A DNA stretch of 64,000 nt from positions 1 through 64,000 of the forward strand of contig JBDKRG010000013.1 in NCBI GenBank assembly GCA_039683515.1, in the 5' to 3' direction. A model generated the notes under the pieces. That model saw only the letters and a list, made by a program, of their open reading frames with translations. It was not told the origin of the DNA and ran no database searches. Positions 17,645-25,840 of the stretch are shown here, piece by piece. A program made the position numbers and the translations under genes. Position 1 is the first letter of the stretch, and each line of letters opens with the position of its first letter. This DNA comes from JAJFUE01 sp039683515 (lineage in GTDB: Bacteria > Sumerlaeota > Sumerlaeia > MVZB01).

Positions 17645-18414
17645 TCCAGATCCCGCTCGAGCCCTTCTACGTCTTCATGCTGGTCTTGATCCGCGTCGGT
17701 TTCATCATGGCGTTCTTCCCGCTCATGGGCGAGACGTTCATCCCGGTGCGCGTGCGCGTCCTGATGGCGTTCGTGATCTCGCTGGCGATCGCGCCGGTGG
17801 CGCCCGTCACCGCCGCGCAGCTGCCCGGCTCGATCATGGGCTTCGCGCTCCTGGTCCTGTCCGAGGCGCTGTTCGGGTTCGCGATCGGGTTCGTCGGCAA
17901 GATCGTCTTCGCGATCATCCAGTTCGCCGGCCAGATCGCCGGCGAGCAGATGGGCTTCGGGCTCGTGAACGCGATCGATCCGACCGGCTCGCACCAGACC
18001 TCGGTCGTCGCCGAGCTGCAATACGTCATGGCCGTCCTGATCTTCCTGGCGGGCAATTTCCACCACGGCTTCCTCGCGGCCGCCGCGGCGAGCTTCCAGA
18101 CGCTTCCGCCCGGCGCGGCCGTGGCCGGCAACGGACTGGCCGCGCTGATGAGCGGCCTCGGCGGGATGATGTTCGCGATGGCGGTCAAGTTCGCGATGCC
18201 GATCATCGTCATCGTGTTCGCGATCAACGTGGGCCTGGGCATGATCGCCCGCGCCGTGCCGCAGATCAACGTCTTCATGGAAAGCTTCCCGCTGCGCATC
18301 ATGGCCGGCGTTTCCGTCCTCCTGATCTCGATCGGCTTCATGGCGACCCAGTGGCAGAACATGATGGGCGGGATCGACGGGATGCTGATGAGCGTGATTA
18401 AGGCAATGAGCTGA
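17641..18414 (+). CDS. fliR: Flagellar biosynthetic protein FliR
   Basis: A 257-residue membrane protein with about six spans. The N-terminal FMLVLIRVGFIMAFFPLMGE and the central FAGQIAGEQMGFGLVNAIDPTGSHQTSVVAE are conserved in FliR. It occupies one position in the export gate beside the FliP pentamer. The start at 17641 overlaps the fliQ stop by four bases. Confidence 0.96.
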   Translation: MIQIPLEPFYVFMLVLIRVGFIMAFFPLMGETFIPVRVRVLMAFVISLAIAPVAPVTAAQLPGSIMGFALLVLSEALFGFAIGFVGKIVFAIIQFAGQIAGEQMGFGLVNAIDPTGSHQTSVVAELQYVMAVLIFLAGNFHHGFLAAAAASFQTLPPGAAVAGNGLAALMSGLGGMMFAMAVKFAMPIIVIVFAINVGLGMIARAVPQINVFMESFPLRIMAGVSVLLISIGFMATQWQNMMGGIDGMLMSVIKAMS

Positions 18415-18439
18415 AATCGGAAAAAATCGGAAAGAATCA

Positions 18440-18552
18440 GAGGCAAATTCGAAACAAAGAAATGCAAGATGATCAAAAGAAGAAATAATTATTCAAAAAT
18501 ATTAACGTCTTATCCGATTTATTTGTTTCGAATTTTTGCATGATTATGAATT
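18440..18552. repeat. AT-rich inverted element in fliR-flhB gap
   Basis: Left arm near 18440-18465 has GCAAATTCGAAACAAAGAAATG; the right arm near 18515-18540, read in reverse complement, has GCAAAAATTCGAAACAAATAAATC. The arms face each other across about 50 bases without a gene. The core AAATTCGAAACAA is shared with the arms that flank the four-helix-bundle gene at 43867. Confidence 0.8.
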
Positions 18553-18580
18553 TATTCTGTCTGATTAGGACTCCTACTCC

Positions 18581-19696
18581 GTGGCTGACAACGACCAGGA
18601 CAAAACAGAGTATCAATCCCAAAAAAAGCTCGAAGAGAGCCGGAAACGGGGCGAGCTCCCGCGCAGCCAGGAGCTTGGCACGTTCGTCGTGTTCAGCGTG
18701 TTCATGATCTACTTCTCGTCCAACGGCATGGCCATGATCGAGTCGTTCGGCGAGATGATGGGCGGCCTGTTCCGCTTCGACCGGTTCCTGACGCTCAACC
18801 GCGAGAACCTGGTCGATTTCCTCACCATCCCGGTCCTGCACACCGCGCGGCTCCTGGCGCCGCTGCTGGGCGTGATCCTCGTCGTCTCCCCGCTCGTCAG
18901 CATGTGCCAGACGGGGTTCAACATCGCCCACGACAAGCTCGCCCCCGACTGGAGCCGCCTCGACCCGATCTCCGGCATGCGCCGCATCTTCAGCCTGCGC
19001 CAGGTGATCGAGGGGCTCAAGTCGACCCTCAAGATCGCGCTCTTCGGCTGGCTGGCGTGGTCGGCCGTCCACAGCCGGCTCGGCAAGATCATGACGATCG
19101 GCACGGTCGACCTGCACGAGCAGATCGCGCTGATGCTCGACGTCGCGCTCGCCATCGGCATCCGCATCGCGATCTTCATGGCGGTGATCGCCGTGGCCGA
19201 CCTCGGCTACCAGTGGTGGGAGTTCATCAAGCGCCTGCGCATGACGCACCAGGAAATGAAGGACGAGATGAAGGAGCGCGAGGGCAACCCGCTCATCAAG
19301 CAGCGCCAGAGGAGCCTGGCCATGCAGGCCGCCCGCCAGCGCATGATGGCCGAGGTCCCCAAGGCGAGCGTCGTGGTCATGAACCCGACCCACTTCGCCG
19401 TCGCGCTCAAGTACATGCCCGAGAAGGCCCCCGCCCCGATCGTGGTGGCCAAGGGCGCCGACCACGTCGCCTTGAGGATCCGCCAGCTGGCGCTCGACTC
19501 GGGCGTGCCGGTCATTGAAAACAAACCACTTGCGCGCGCTCTGCACCGCAAGGCCCGGATCGGCCGCATGATCCCCAACGACTTCTTCCGCGCCGTGGCC
19601 GAGGTCCTGGCGTTCGTCTACCTGCTCAAGCGGCGCGGCCGCCGCCCCAACCGCGTCGTCCGCCAGCCGGCCAAGCTGACCAGCCAGTGGGTTTGA
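18581..19696 (+). CDS. flhB: Flagellar export switch protein FlhB
   Basis: A 371-residue protein with four membrane spans in residues 30-215 and a cytoplasmic C-terminal domain. The self-cleavage motif NPTH is present (Asn268-Pro269 in VVVMNPTHFAVAL), followed by YMPEKAPAPIVVAKGAD and GVPVIENKPLARAL. FlhB sets export specificity when the hook is complete. GTG start at 18581, 28 bases after the repeat. Usually flhA follows flhB; here a FHA-domain gene follows instead and no flhA is in the window. The tail beyond about residue 345 is basic. Confidence 0.96.
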   Translation: MADNDQDKTEYQSQKKLEESRKRGELPRSQELGTFVVFSVFMIYFSSNGMAMIESFGEMMGGLFRFDRFLTLNRENLVDFLTIPVLHTARLLAPLLGVILVVSPLVSMCQTGFNIAHDKLAPDWSRLDPISGMRRIFSLRQVIEGLKSTLKIALFGWLAWSAVHSRLGKIMTIGTVDLHEQIALMLDVALAIGIRIAIFMAVIAVADLGYQWWEFIKRLRMTHQEMKDEMKEREGNPLIKQRQRSLAMQAARQRMMAEVPKASVVVMNPTHFAVALKYMPEKAPAPIVVAKGADHVALRIRQLALDSGVPVIENKPLARALHRKARIGRMIPNDFFRAVAEVLAFVYLLKRRGRRPNRVVRQPAKLTSQWV

Positions 19697-19712
19697 CCCC
19701 GATTTCAGCCTC

Positions 19713-19747
19713 TCGTTTGGATCGTTTGGGTCACCTGGGTCCTTTGC
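19713..19747. repeat. TCGTTTGGG nonamer array
   Basis: Units TCGTTTGGA, TCGTTTGGG, TCACCTGGG, TCCTTTGC directly after flhB. Confidence 0.75.
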
Positions 19748-19797
19748 TTTTATCGGACCCGAACTTAAGAATTTTCTAAATTCTACCGAAAATATTT

Positions 19798-19826
19798 TTG
19801 ACAGGCCGCAAAGCTTGGCGGAATAG
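19798..19826 (+). promoter_or_regulatory. Candidate promoter for the FHA gene
   Basis: TTGACA at 19798-19803, an 18-base spacer and AATAGT, 75 bases before the ATG at 19901. The -35 is perfect and the -10 is weak. Confidence 0.4.
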
Positions 19827-19900
19827 TGTTCCGTCAGGCAAGGCCGATTTTTCTGCCGGTCGCTCAACGCGGGTTGGGGCACGGGAAAGGCGCTACGGTC

Positions 19901-21103
19901 ATGCCGGAAATCATCGTTAAACTGGGTGACAATATCATTCAGAAGTACTTCTTCTGCCAGGATCGCCTGACCGTCGGCCGGGCGCTCGAGAACGATATTG
20001 TCATTGAAAACCTCGCCGTATCGCGCACGCACGCCGTCATCGAGCGCGAGGGGGACGGCTATTTCGTCACCGACCAGGGCAGCTCCAACGGCACGCTCAT
20101 CAACGGCACACGCGTCGAGCGCGCCCAGATCCTGAACCGCGACATTATCAGCATCGGCAAGTACCAGCTGTTTTTCTTCGACACGCATGCGACCGAGGCC
20201 CGCCGAGCCATGCCCTGCGACCAGGAGCGCACGATGCTCGTCCCGGCCGCCCAGGAGCCGCTTCCGGCCGAGCTCGTCGTCACGAAAGGCCGGCAAAAAG
20301 GCCTGCGCTTCAGCCTCGCCAGCCCGGTCGTCAAGATCGGCCGCGGCTCGGACAACACCATCCGCCTGACCGACTGGTTCGTCTCGCGCAACCACGCCGT
20401 CATCGAGCGCTCGGGCGAAAATTACGTCATCCGCGATCTCGACTCGTGGCGCCATACCTCCGTCAACGGCCGCAACGTGACCGAATCGATCCTGAACCGA
20501 GGCGACGTCATCGGTCTTGGGCCGTCGGTCGAGCTCGGCTTTGAAGTCCCCGATAACGCCCAGCCGCTGGCACGCCCCCGTTTCCCGCACGAGTTCATGG
20601 CCGAGCCGCCCCGGCAGGAGGAAGCCCCCGAACCGCAGCCGCCGGAATATCAGGAAGCGGCCCAGGCGCCCGAGTTCGAGCCCCGGCCGGCCGATCTCCC
20701 GATCGGCGCTCCCGACGACTTCGAGCCCGAGCAGGTTGAGGACGTGTTCGATTTCCAGGAAGCCGGCGAGGAGAGCGGCGAGCCCGAGCGCGCCGAGGAG
20801 CCGGTCGAGGAATCCGCTGACGAGCCCGAGCCCGAGCCCGTCGCGGCCGCGACGCCTCACAGCGAGCTGCGCTCGGTGGTCGAGGACCTGGCGGTCGTTT
20901 CGCTGCACATCGCCGCCGTCGAGACCAGCGCCGACATCAACCGCGAGCTGAACATCAAGTCGGTGGGCGCGGCCGACGCGCGCCAGCAGGTCGACGAGAT
21001 CCACATGTGGGAAAATGCGCTCAAGAACAAGAGCCTGGCCATTCGCCGGCAGGCCGCCCGGCGTCTGAAGCAGTTAACCGGACATGACTATGATTACGAG
21101 TAA
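19901..21103 (+). CDS. Twin FHA-domain protein
   Basis: A 400-residue cytoplasmic protein with two forkhead-associated domains. FHA1 (about residues 20-90) holds VGRALENDIVIENLAVSRTHAVIE and SSNGTLINGTRV; FHA2 (about residues 130-205) holds KIGRGSDNTIRLTDWFVSRNHAVIE and TSVNGRNV. The G-R, S-R-x-H and N-G residues that bind phosphothreonine are all present. A Pro/Glu-rich acidic linker and a helical C-terminal region follow. FHA domains recruit phosphorylated partners; no Ser/Thr kinase is in the window. Start chosen at ATG 19901; upstream residues of the open frame look non-coding. Its end overlaps the phosphoesterase gene by 20 bases. Confidence 0.88.
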   Translation: MPEIIVKLGDNIIQKYFFCQDRLTVGRALENDIVIENLAVSRTHAVIEREGDGYFVTDQGSSNGTLINGTRVERAQILNRDIISIGKYQLFFFDTHATEARRAMPCDQERTMLVPAAQEPLPAELVVTKGRQKGLRFSLASPVVKIGRGSDNTIRLTDWFVSRNHAVIERSGENYVIRDLDSWRHTSVNGRNVTESILNRGDVIGLGPSVELGFEVPDNAQPLARPRFPHEFMAEPPRQEEAPEPQPPEYQEAAQAPEFEPRPADLPIGAPDDFEPEQVEDVFDFQEAGEESGEPERAEEPVEESADEPEPEPVAAATPHSELRSVVEDLAVVSLHIAAVETSADINRELNIKSVGAADARQQVDEIHMWENALKNKSLAIRRQAARRLKQLTGHDYDYE

Positions 21104-21839
21104 GCCGAGGCGTTTGGCCGTCATTTCCGATATTCACGGAAATCTTCACGCCCTCGACGCGGTTCTTGCCCAGATCGACGAGATCCGGCCCGACATGACC
21201 ATTTGTCTTGGCGACGTGGTCGGCTACGGCGCGTTCCCCAACGAATGCATCCAGCGCCTGCGCGACCGCTCGATCATCAACCTGGCCGGCAACCACGATC
21301 ACGCGGCCATCGGCCTGACCGACATCACCTACTTCAACGACATCGCCAAGGCCGCCCTCGAGTGGACACGCGAGCAGCTTGCCCCCGACAACATCGCCTG
21401 GCTCAAGCGCTGCCCGTTCACCTGCGAGATCGACGATTTCTTCTTCGTCCACGCCTCCCCCAACGACCCCAGCAGTTGGGGCTACATCCTCACGTTCGGC
21501 GACGCGCGCGTGGCGTTCACGCAGTTTTCGCAGCGCTTCGGGTTCGTCGGCCACTCGCACCAGCCCTCGCTCGTCCAGCTCACCGGCGAGGAACTGACCT
21601 GCCCCGATGACCTGCACGACCCGATCCGCATCAAGATGGGCCCGCGCTACCTGATCAATGCCGGCAGCGTCGGCCAGCCGCGCGACCGCAACCCGCAGGC
21701 CTGCTTCGTGGTCGTCGACCTCGACACGGCGATGATCACGTTCAACCGCGTCGACTACGACGTCGAAGCCGCCCAGAACGCCATCCGCCTGATGGGCCTC
21801 CCCGAAGAACTCGCCGTGCGGCTCGAATACGGGTGGTGA
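21084..21839 (+). CDS. Calcineurin-like metallophosphoesterase
   Basis: A 251-residue phosphoesterase. All five metal-site motifs are present in order: SDIHGNLHAL, LGDVVGYG, LAGNHDHAA, FVHASPND and GFVGHSHQP. The short size and the GYG and GNHD features fit the group of YfcE/ApaH-like metallophosphoesterases annotated as predicted phosphodiesterases. The substrate is unknown. The gene starts inside the 3-prime end of the FHA gene, so the two are likely expressed together. Confidence 0.9.
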   Translation: MTMITSKPRRLAVISDIHGNLHALDAVLAQIDEIRPDMTICLGDVVGYGAFPNECIQRLRDRSIINLAGNHDHAAIGLTDITYFNDIAKAALEWTREQLAPDNIAWLKRCPFTCEIDDFFFVHASPNDPSSWGYILTFGDARVAFTQFSQRFGFVGHSHQPSLVQLTGEELTCPDDLHDPIRIKMGPRYLINAGSVGQPRDRNPQACFVVVDLDTAMITFNRVDYDVEAAQNAIRLMGLPEELAVRLEYGW

Positions 21840-22038
21840 ACCGGCTCTCGATGCGCCTCTGATTGTCTATTCTGGCTTCGTGTCCGTCCGTGCAGGCGTT
21901 CTCCAAGCGCCTTCCCCCGCATTTTCCAAAGATTAGTTTCCCGCAAGTGTCATAAGGGCCCGTAAGGGAATACCCAAATCCAAATCTTCCATGTTAGGCT
22001 TTTCTTCAACGGGCCACCCCGCCCGGCCAAGATTTCTG

Positions 22039-22069
22039 AACTAGAAACTAGAAACTAGAAACGAGAAAC
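22039..22069. repeat. AACTAGA heptamer array
   Basis: Units AACTAGA, AACTAGA, AACTAGA, AACGAGA and a partial unit; same family as 5413-5447. Confidence 0.88.
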
Positions 22070-22116
22070 TTGTTAGATTTTGTATTTTTCTGAACTCTTC
22101 CCTCACGAGCCCAAAA

Positions 22117-22695
22117 ATGCCCGACGTCCCGCCCATCGACGATCTGGAGAACCTCTCCGCCACCGGCGCGATGCTGGAGGGTATCCTTCGGCAATGGGTT
22201 CAGGAAATCACCGAGTGCTCGCCTCCCGATATCGTAACTTTCGCCGAGGCGGTCGATTTCTTCGCCCGCCTGACCGCGATCCGCAAAACGCTGATCAAAC
22301 TGTCGCGCCTGACGAAGCCGCGCCCCAGCCGCCCGTCACCCGCGCCCGAGTCAAAGCGCTCCCGCGTCACCGATCTCCCGTCGTCTCCTGTTGATCTCCC
22401 AGGGCCCAACATTCCCCAAATCCGGTCCCTCCCCGACGTCCCGCTCGACCGCATCCGTCCCGAGCTCGAAACCATCTCCACCGCATTCGAAGAATGCGGA
22501 TTGCCGATTGCGGATCGCAAAATTCCAGAATCCGCCCAATCCGACCGATCAGCCCCAGCCCCACAAGACAATCTCCCAATTCGCAATCCGCAATCCGCAA
22601 TCGGCAATCCATCAGCCCCAAATCCCCGCGACGATTCCCTAATCCGCATTCCGCAATCCGAAATCCGCAATCCCACCCCCCGCCGTTTCGGTTAG
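22117..22695 (+). CDS. Hypothetical protein with repeat-derived C-terminus
   Basis: 192 residues. Residues 1-75 look like a genuine small helical protein (LENLSATGAMLEGILRQWVQEI ... FFARLTAIRKTLIKLSRL). From about residue 127 the reading frame runs through GGATTGC/GCAATCC heptamer arrays, giving the low-complexity peptides IRNPQSAIGNP and IRIPQSEIRNP. This suggests that a repeat element inserted and replaced the original end of the gene. No family recognised; no neighbour that suggests a role. The start ATG has no strong ribosome-binding site. Confidence 0.5.
   Translation: MPDVPPIDDLENLSATGAMLEGILRQWVQEITECSPPDIVTFAEAVDFFARLTAIRKTLIKLSRLTKPRPSRPSPAPESKRSRVTDLPSSPVDLPGPNIPQIRSLPDVPLDRIRPELETISTAFEECGLPIADRKIPESAQSDRSAPAPQDNLPIRNPQSAIGNPSAPNPRDDSLIRIPQSEIRNPTPRRFG
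22498..22673. repeat. Inverted GGATTGC / GCAATCC heptamer arrays
   Basis: Left array of three units at 22498-22518 (GGATTGC, CGATTGC, GGATCGC); right arrays of four units each at 22583-22610 and 22646-22673 (GCAATCC and variants) in the opposite sense. It lies inside the open frame at 22117-22695. Confidence 0.88.
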
Positions 22696-23010
22696 CCACC
22701 AAAAATTTTGGTCCCTTATGTCCTTTAGGTCCTTTCGCCCGTGGGCCCGCTCCCCCCGGGCACCTCGCCATTGGTATGTTCCACAGGATAATTCCACCGT
22801 GCGAATCCTCGCCCTTCTGGCTCATGCGCACCTCCGGCATCGAGCCCGGAATGTGGAGCGCATACAAATAAAAATGGCCGGCGAGGGCGCCGGCCATTCA
22901 CGCATGGTTTTTGTCATCGACTCTCTGCAAGGCAAAAAAAACCGATCCGGCGGTGGGGGTTGGAGGCGCCGGATCGGTGGTGGAGTCGCCAACGTCATGG
23001 CGAACACTTG
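22696..23010. other. Gene-free interval with repeats
   Basis: A 315-base gap between convergent genes. It holds a 9-base repeat at 22711-22737 (GTCCCTTAT, GTCCTTTAG, GTCCTTTCG) and the GGCCGGCG palindrome at 22874-22897. No gene is supported. Confidence 0.7.
22874..22897. repeat. GGCCGGCGAGGGCGCCGGCC palindrome, copy 2
   Basis: A 24-base near-perfect palindrome from ATGGCCGGCG to CGCCGGCCAT. Same family as 14468-14495 and 48378-48470. Confidence 0.85.
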
Positions 23011-23706
23011 TTATCTGGCCTGGGCAGCCGGTTCCGCCTCGTCCGGGCGTTGATGGATGCGCTGCCTCAGCGGGCGATCCGCCTGCGGCCGGGGCCGCCT
23101 GGCGTCCGGGCCCACCCCTCCCAACCGCTGGCGGATCAGCCCGCGAGCCTTCTGCAGCTGCTCGGGCGTCAGAGCCTTGCGCACTTCGAGCATCTCGCCG
23201 ACCTGCGCCTTGCGCATGTCGATCATCGCCTGGCCGTTGATGTCGATCTGCTTCATGATCGCGGTCTCGTCCGGCTGATCGGCTTCCATCAGCTCGCGCA
23301 TCTTTTTCTGGCCGTCGCGCTGGCGTTCCTGAAGGGCGCTCCGCTGGCCGGCGTTTTGCTTTTCAATCGAGCGGATCTTTTCGATCTGCTGGTCGGTCAG
23401 CCCAAGCTCCTTGGCGTTGGCCGGTGCGAGCAGGAAGCGCGTCTGAAGCTGGCCGCCTTCCCCAGGCATGCCCATGGCCATGCCGCGCGGCCCGGCCGCC
23501 TCCGGCCGTCCTTTGCCCATCCGGCCCATCATGCCTTCGCCGCGCATCGGGCGGTGATCCGGTCCCGGCGCCGGCGCTTCCATCTTGGCTTTCTTATCCG
23601 GCCGTTCGCCGCAATGCCCGCACGTCGAGCAGCCGGCCAGGAGCATCAGGCCGCCCGCGCACAGAAGCGTCAGGATGGAACTGCGGAGAATCATTTGCGT
23701 TTTCAT
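23011..23706 (-). CDS. Spy/CpxP-like LTXXQ-motif lipoprotein
   Basis: 231 residues. A lipoprotein signal with the lipobox LLAGC at about residues 22-26, a Met/Gly/Pro-rich linker and a helical domain with LTDQQIEKI and, 60 residues later, LTPEQLQKA, the paired LTxxQ motifs of the periplasmic Spy/CpxP chaperone family. Such proteins protect envelope proteins or sense metals and stress in enterobacteria. The Met-rich linker (RGEGMMGRMGKG) and the CSTCGHCG stretch might bind metal, which is a guess. It stands alone next to mltG on the same strand. Confidence 0.78.
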   Translation of the reverse strand: MKTQMILRSSILTLLCAGGLMLLAGCSTCGHCGERPDKKAKMEAPAPGPDHRPMRGEGMMGRMGKGRPEAAGPRGMAMGMPGEGGQLQTRFLLAPANAKELGLTDQQIEKIRSIEKQNAGQRSALQERQRDGQKKMRELMEADQPDETAIMKQIDINGQAMIDMRKAQVGEMLEVRKALTPEQLQKARGLIRQRLGGVGPDARRPRPQADRPLRQRIHQRPDEAEPAAQAR

Positions 23707-23771
23707 GGGAGGACTCCTTCATCAGAACCTGCCTCGGAGAAGCGCAAATGCCATGCCCAACCCGCCTTTTT

Positions 23772-23960
23772 TCGTGCTCGTGCTCGTGCTCGTAATCGTA
23801 ATCGTAATCGAATCAGCAATTGATGCGTTTGCGCCACAATCGCCCCGTTCCCGCCATGCAATCATCCACATCATCAATTCCGAACGAGAACGTACGAGAA
23901 TCGTCCGGAATGGTACAATACGATTTTCGATTACGATTACGATGACGAGCACGAGCACGA
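23772..23960. repeat. Inverted pair of GAGCAC/GATTAC hexamer arrays
   Basis: Left array 23772-23814 reads (GTGCTC)3 then (GTAATC)3; right array 23921-23960 reads GATTAC units then GAGCAC units, so the two face each other across about 106 bases. They fill the gap between the Spy-like gene and mltG. No gene lies between the arrays. Confidence 0.88.
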
Positions 23961-23969
23961 AAGAATGGA

Positions 23970-25085
23970 TCAATCGGGTTTTCGCGTGTGAGAGGGGGTT
24001 GTCGGTTGGTCGGCCGTGGCGAGGCGCTTGCGCGCGGCGCGGACGGCCGCCTGGTGCTCGGCGTAGGTGCGGCTGAAGACGTGGTGCTTGCCGCCGTTGT
24101 AGACGTAATAGAGGAAGTCGTTGGCGGCCGGCCTCAGCACCGCCTCGATCGCCGCGCGGCTCGGGTTGGAGATCGGTCCCGGCGGCAGCCCCGCGCGCCG
24201 GTAGGTGTTATAGGGGTGGTCGACGTCGAGGTCGGCGAAGAGGAGCTTCTCGTCCCAGCTCTTGCCGAGCGCGTAATAGACCGTCGCGTCGCACTGCAGC
24301 TTCATCCCCTTGCCGAGCCGGTTGAGGTAGACCGAGGCGATCAGCGGCATCTCGTCGGCGGCGCGGGCCTCGCGCTCGATCATCGAGGCGAGCGTCACGA
24401 CCTGGAAGACGCTCAGGTCGCGCGAGCGGCTGTCGCGCTGGTCTGGGCTGCAAGCCTGCCACTGCTGCCTGAAGCGCTCGAGCATGCGGCTCAGGATCGT
24501 TTGCGGGCTCGAGTGCTCCTCGAGCTGGTAGGTCTCGGGGAAGCAGAACCCCTCGGCGCCGGCGATCTCGACGCCCAGGAGCGAGGCCGGCACGGGCCGC
24601 GCCGCGAGCTCGAGCCAGGTCTTTTCGTCGGCGATCCAGCCCTGCTCGCGGAGCCGCCGCGCGATCTGGGCGACCGTCCAGCCTTCGGGGATCGTCAGCG
24701 AGCGCTCGAACGCGCCGTGCTTGAGCAGCTCGAGCAGCTCGGCCGGCGAGAGCGGCGGCTGGATCGTGTAGCGCCCCGCCTGGATGTGCCCCTGCCGGCG
24801 ATGGAGGCGAAGGTAGGCCAGCAGCGGCAGGTCGTGGCTGATCAGCCCGGCGTCCCTGAGCCGCGCGGCGATGGCGCGCGTCGGCATCCCCCGCTCGATC
24901 GTCAGGTTCACGGCCGCCTTGCCGCCGAACCGGGTTTTCGCCCAGCGCTCCAGCCCCAGCCACGCGCCGGCGATTGAAGCGGCCATCAAGGCAACGATCG
25001 CCAGGGCAATCATCAGCCATGGATAACGTCGCTTTCGAACAGGCGGGGGAGGCGAGGTCTGGTCGTTGGGCGCCGGGTCGGTCAT
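23970..25085 (-). CDS. mltG: Endolytic murein transglycosylase MltG
   Basis: A 371-residue single-span protein that cleaves nascent peptidoglycan strands. The membrane segment is at about residues 21-45 (YPWLMIALAIVALMAASIAG), followed by a LysM-like subdomain (LTIPEGWTVAQIARRL) and the YceG catalytic domain with FCFPETYQLEE, the catalytic Glu in LASMIEREA, and NTYRRAGLPPGPISNPSRAAIEAVL. Length is normal. The hexamer array begins ten bases after its stop codon. It is on the same strand as the TPR-like gene upstream. Confidence 0.94.
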   Translation of the reverse strand: MTDPAPNDQTSPPPPVRKRRYPWLMIALAIVALMAASIAGAWLGLERWAKTRFGGKAAVNLTIERGMPTRAIAARLRDAGLISHDLPLLAYLRLHRRQGHIQAGRYTIQPPLSPAELLELLKHGAFERSLTIPEGWTVAQIARRLREQGWIADEKTWLELAARPVPASLLGVEIAGAEGFCFPETYQLEEHSSPQTILSRMLERFRQQWQACSPDQRDSRSRDLSVFQVVTLASMIEREARAADEMPLIASVYLNRLGKGMKLQCDATVYYALGKSWDEKLLFADLDVDHPYNTYRRAGLPPGPISNPSRAAIEAVLRPAANDFLYYVYNGGKHHVFSRTYAEHQAAVRAARKRLATADQPTTPSHTRKPD

Positions 25086-25097
25086 GAATTGAATTTA

Positions 25098-25129
25098 AAA
25101 TGAGAAATGGGAAATGAGAAATGAGAAAT
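25098..25129. repeat. AAATGAG heptamer array
   Basis: Units AAATGAG, AAATGGG, AAATGAG, AAATGAG and a partial unit, in the gap upstream of mltG. Confidence 0.85.
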
Positions 25130-25181
25130 CATGTTGGTTTCGGTTTCAGCTGGAATGCCGCCCGGAGGCGGGACTCCCGAA

Positions 25182-25739
25182 CTACTTCAGGATCGCGCCG
25201 GCTTCGCGCTCGGCCTGGACGCGGTCCTCGGGCCGCAGATTCGGGTCGCCGGCGAGCAGGTCGAGCGTGCGGCGCGCGGCGGCGCGGGTGCGCGGGTCGG
25301 CGGGCCCCCACGCCTGGGCTCCGCAGACCATCGCGATGCGCCACAGCTGGGCGGGGTTGTCCCGCGGCCGGGGGGCCCGCCAGAACGATTGCCAGAGCGT
25401 TTCGGCGGCCGCGCGCGACTCCCCCCGCTGCGCATGCGCCTCGCCGACGAGCGCCAGCACGGCGGCCGAGTAGGGGTGCCACGCCACCATCTCCCGCGCG
25501 GCGAGCATCTCCTTCCAGCGACCCATCCGCTCCTGCGCGACGAGGCGCGTGAACGTCGCGTCGGCCTGCCAGGGGTAAACGGCAATGGCCCGGCCGGCCA
25601 CGGCCAGCGCCTCGTCGGGCCGGTTGATCCGCATGCGCGCGCGCGCCTGGATCGCCTCATGCGACCCGATCGCGTCGCAGACCTGCGCGGCCAGCGCGAC
25701 CGCCCCGACGGCGAGGATGATGTAGATCAATCGATTCAT
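25182..25739 (-). CDS. Small TPR-like membrane-anchored protein
   Basis: About 185 residues from the ATG at 25739. One N-terminal membrane span (LIYIILAVGAVALAAQV) precedes Ala/Arg-rich helix pairs that look like degenerate tetratricopeptide repeats (PDEALAVAGRAIAVYPWQADATFT; HPYSAAVLALVGEAHAQRGESRAAAETLW). The frame is open 28 residues further upstream, but that part is coded by a GATTAC-type hexamer array, so the shorter form is chosen. Role unknown. Confidence 0.65.
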   Translation of the reverse strand: MNRLIYIILAVGAVALAAQVCDAIGSHEAIQARARMRINRPDEALAVAGRAIAVYPWQADATFTRLVAQERMGRWKEMLAAREMVAWHPYSAAVLALVGEAHAQRGESRAAAETLWQSFWRAPRPRDNPAQLWRIAMVCGAQAWGPADPRTRAAARRTLDLLAGDPNLRPEDRVQAEREAGAILK

Positions 25740-25745
25740 GCCGGG

Positions 25746-25774
25746 TTCGATGACGATTACGAATACGAGCACGA
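25746..25774. repeat. Degenerate GATTAC/GAGCAC array
   Basis: GATGAC, GATTAC, GAATAC, GAGCAC units directly upstream of the small TPR-like gene. Confidence 0.75.
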
Positions 25775-25796
25775 TGTGCCACGCTGTTGCATGGAA

Positions 25797-25827
25797 AGCC
25801 GTGGACCGGTTTGCCCGGCCCACGGCT
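25797..25827 (-). terminator. Hairpin after the TPR gene
   Basis: AGCCGTGG and CCACGGCT form an 8-base stem around a GC-rich loop, just after the stop of the gene at 25841-27523. The following T-run is short, so termination may be weak. Confidence 0.45.
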
Positions 25828-25840
25828 CAAGTCCTCAGCC

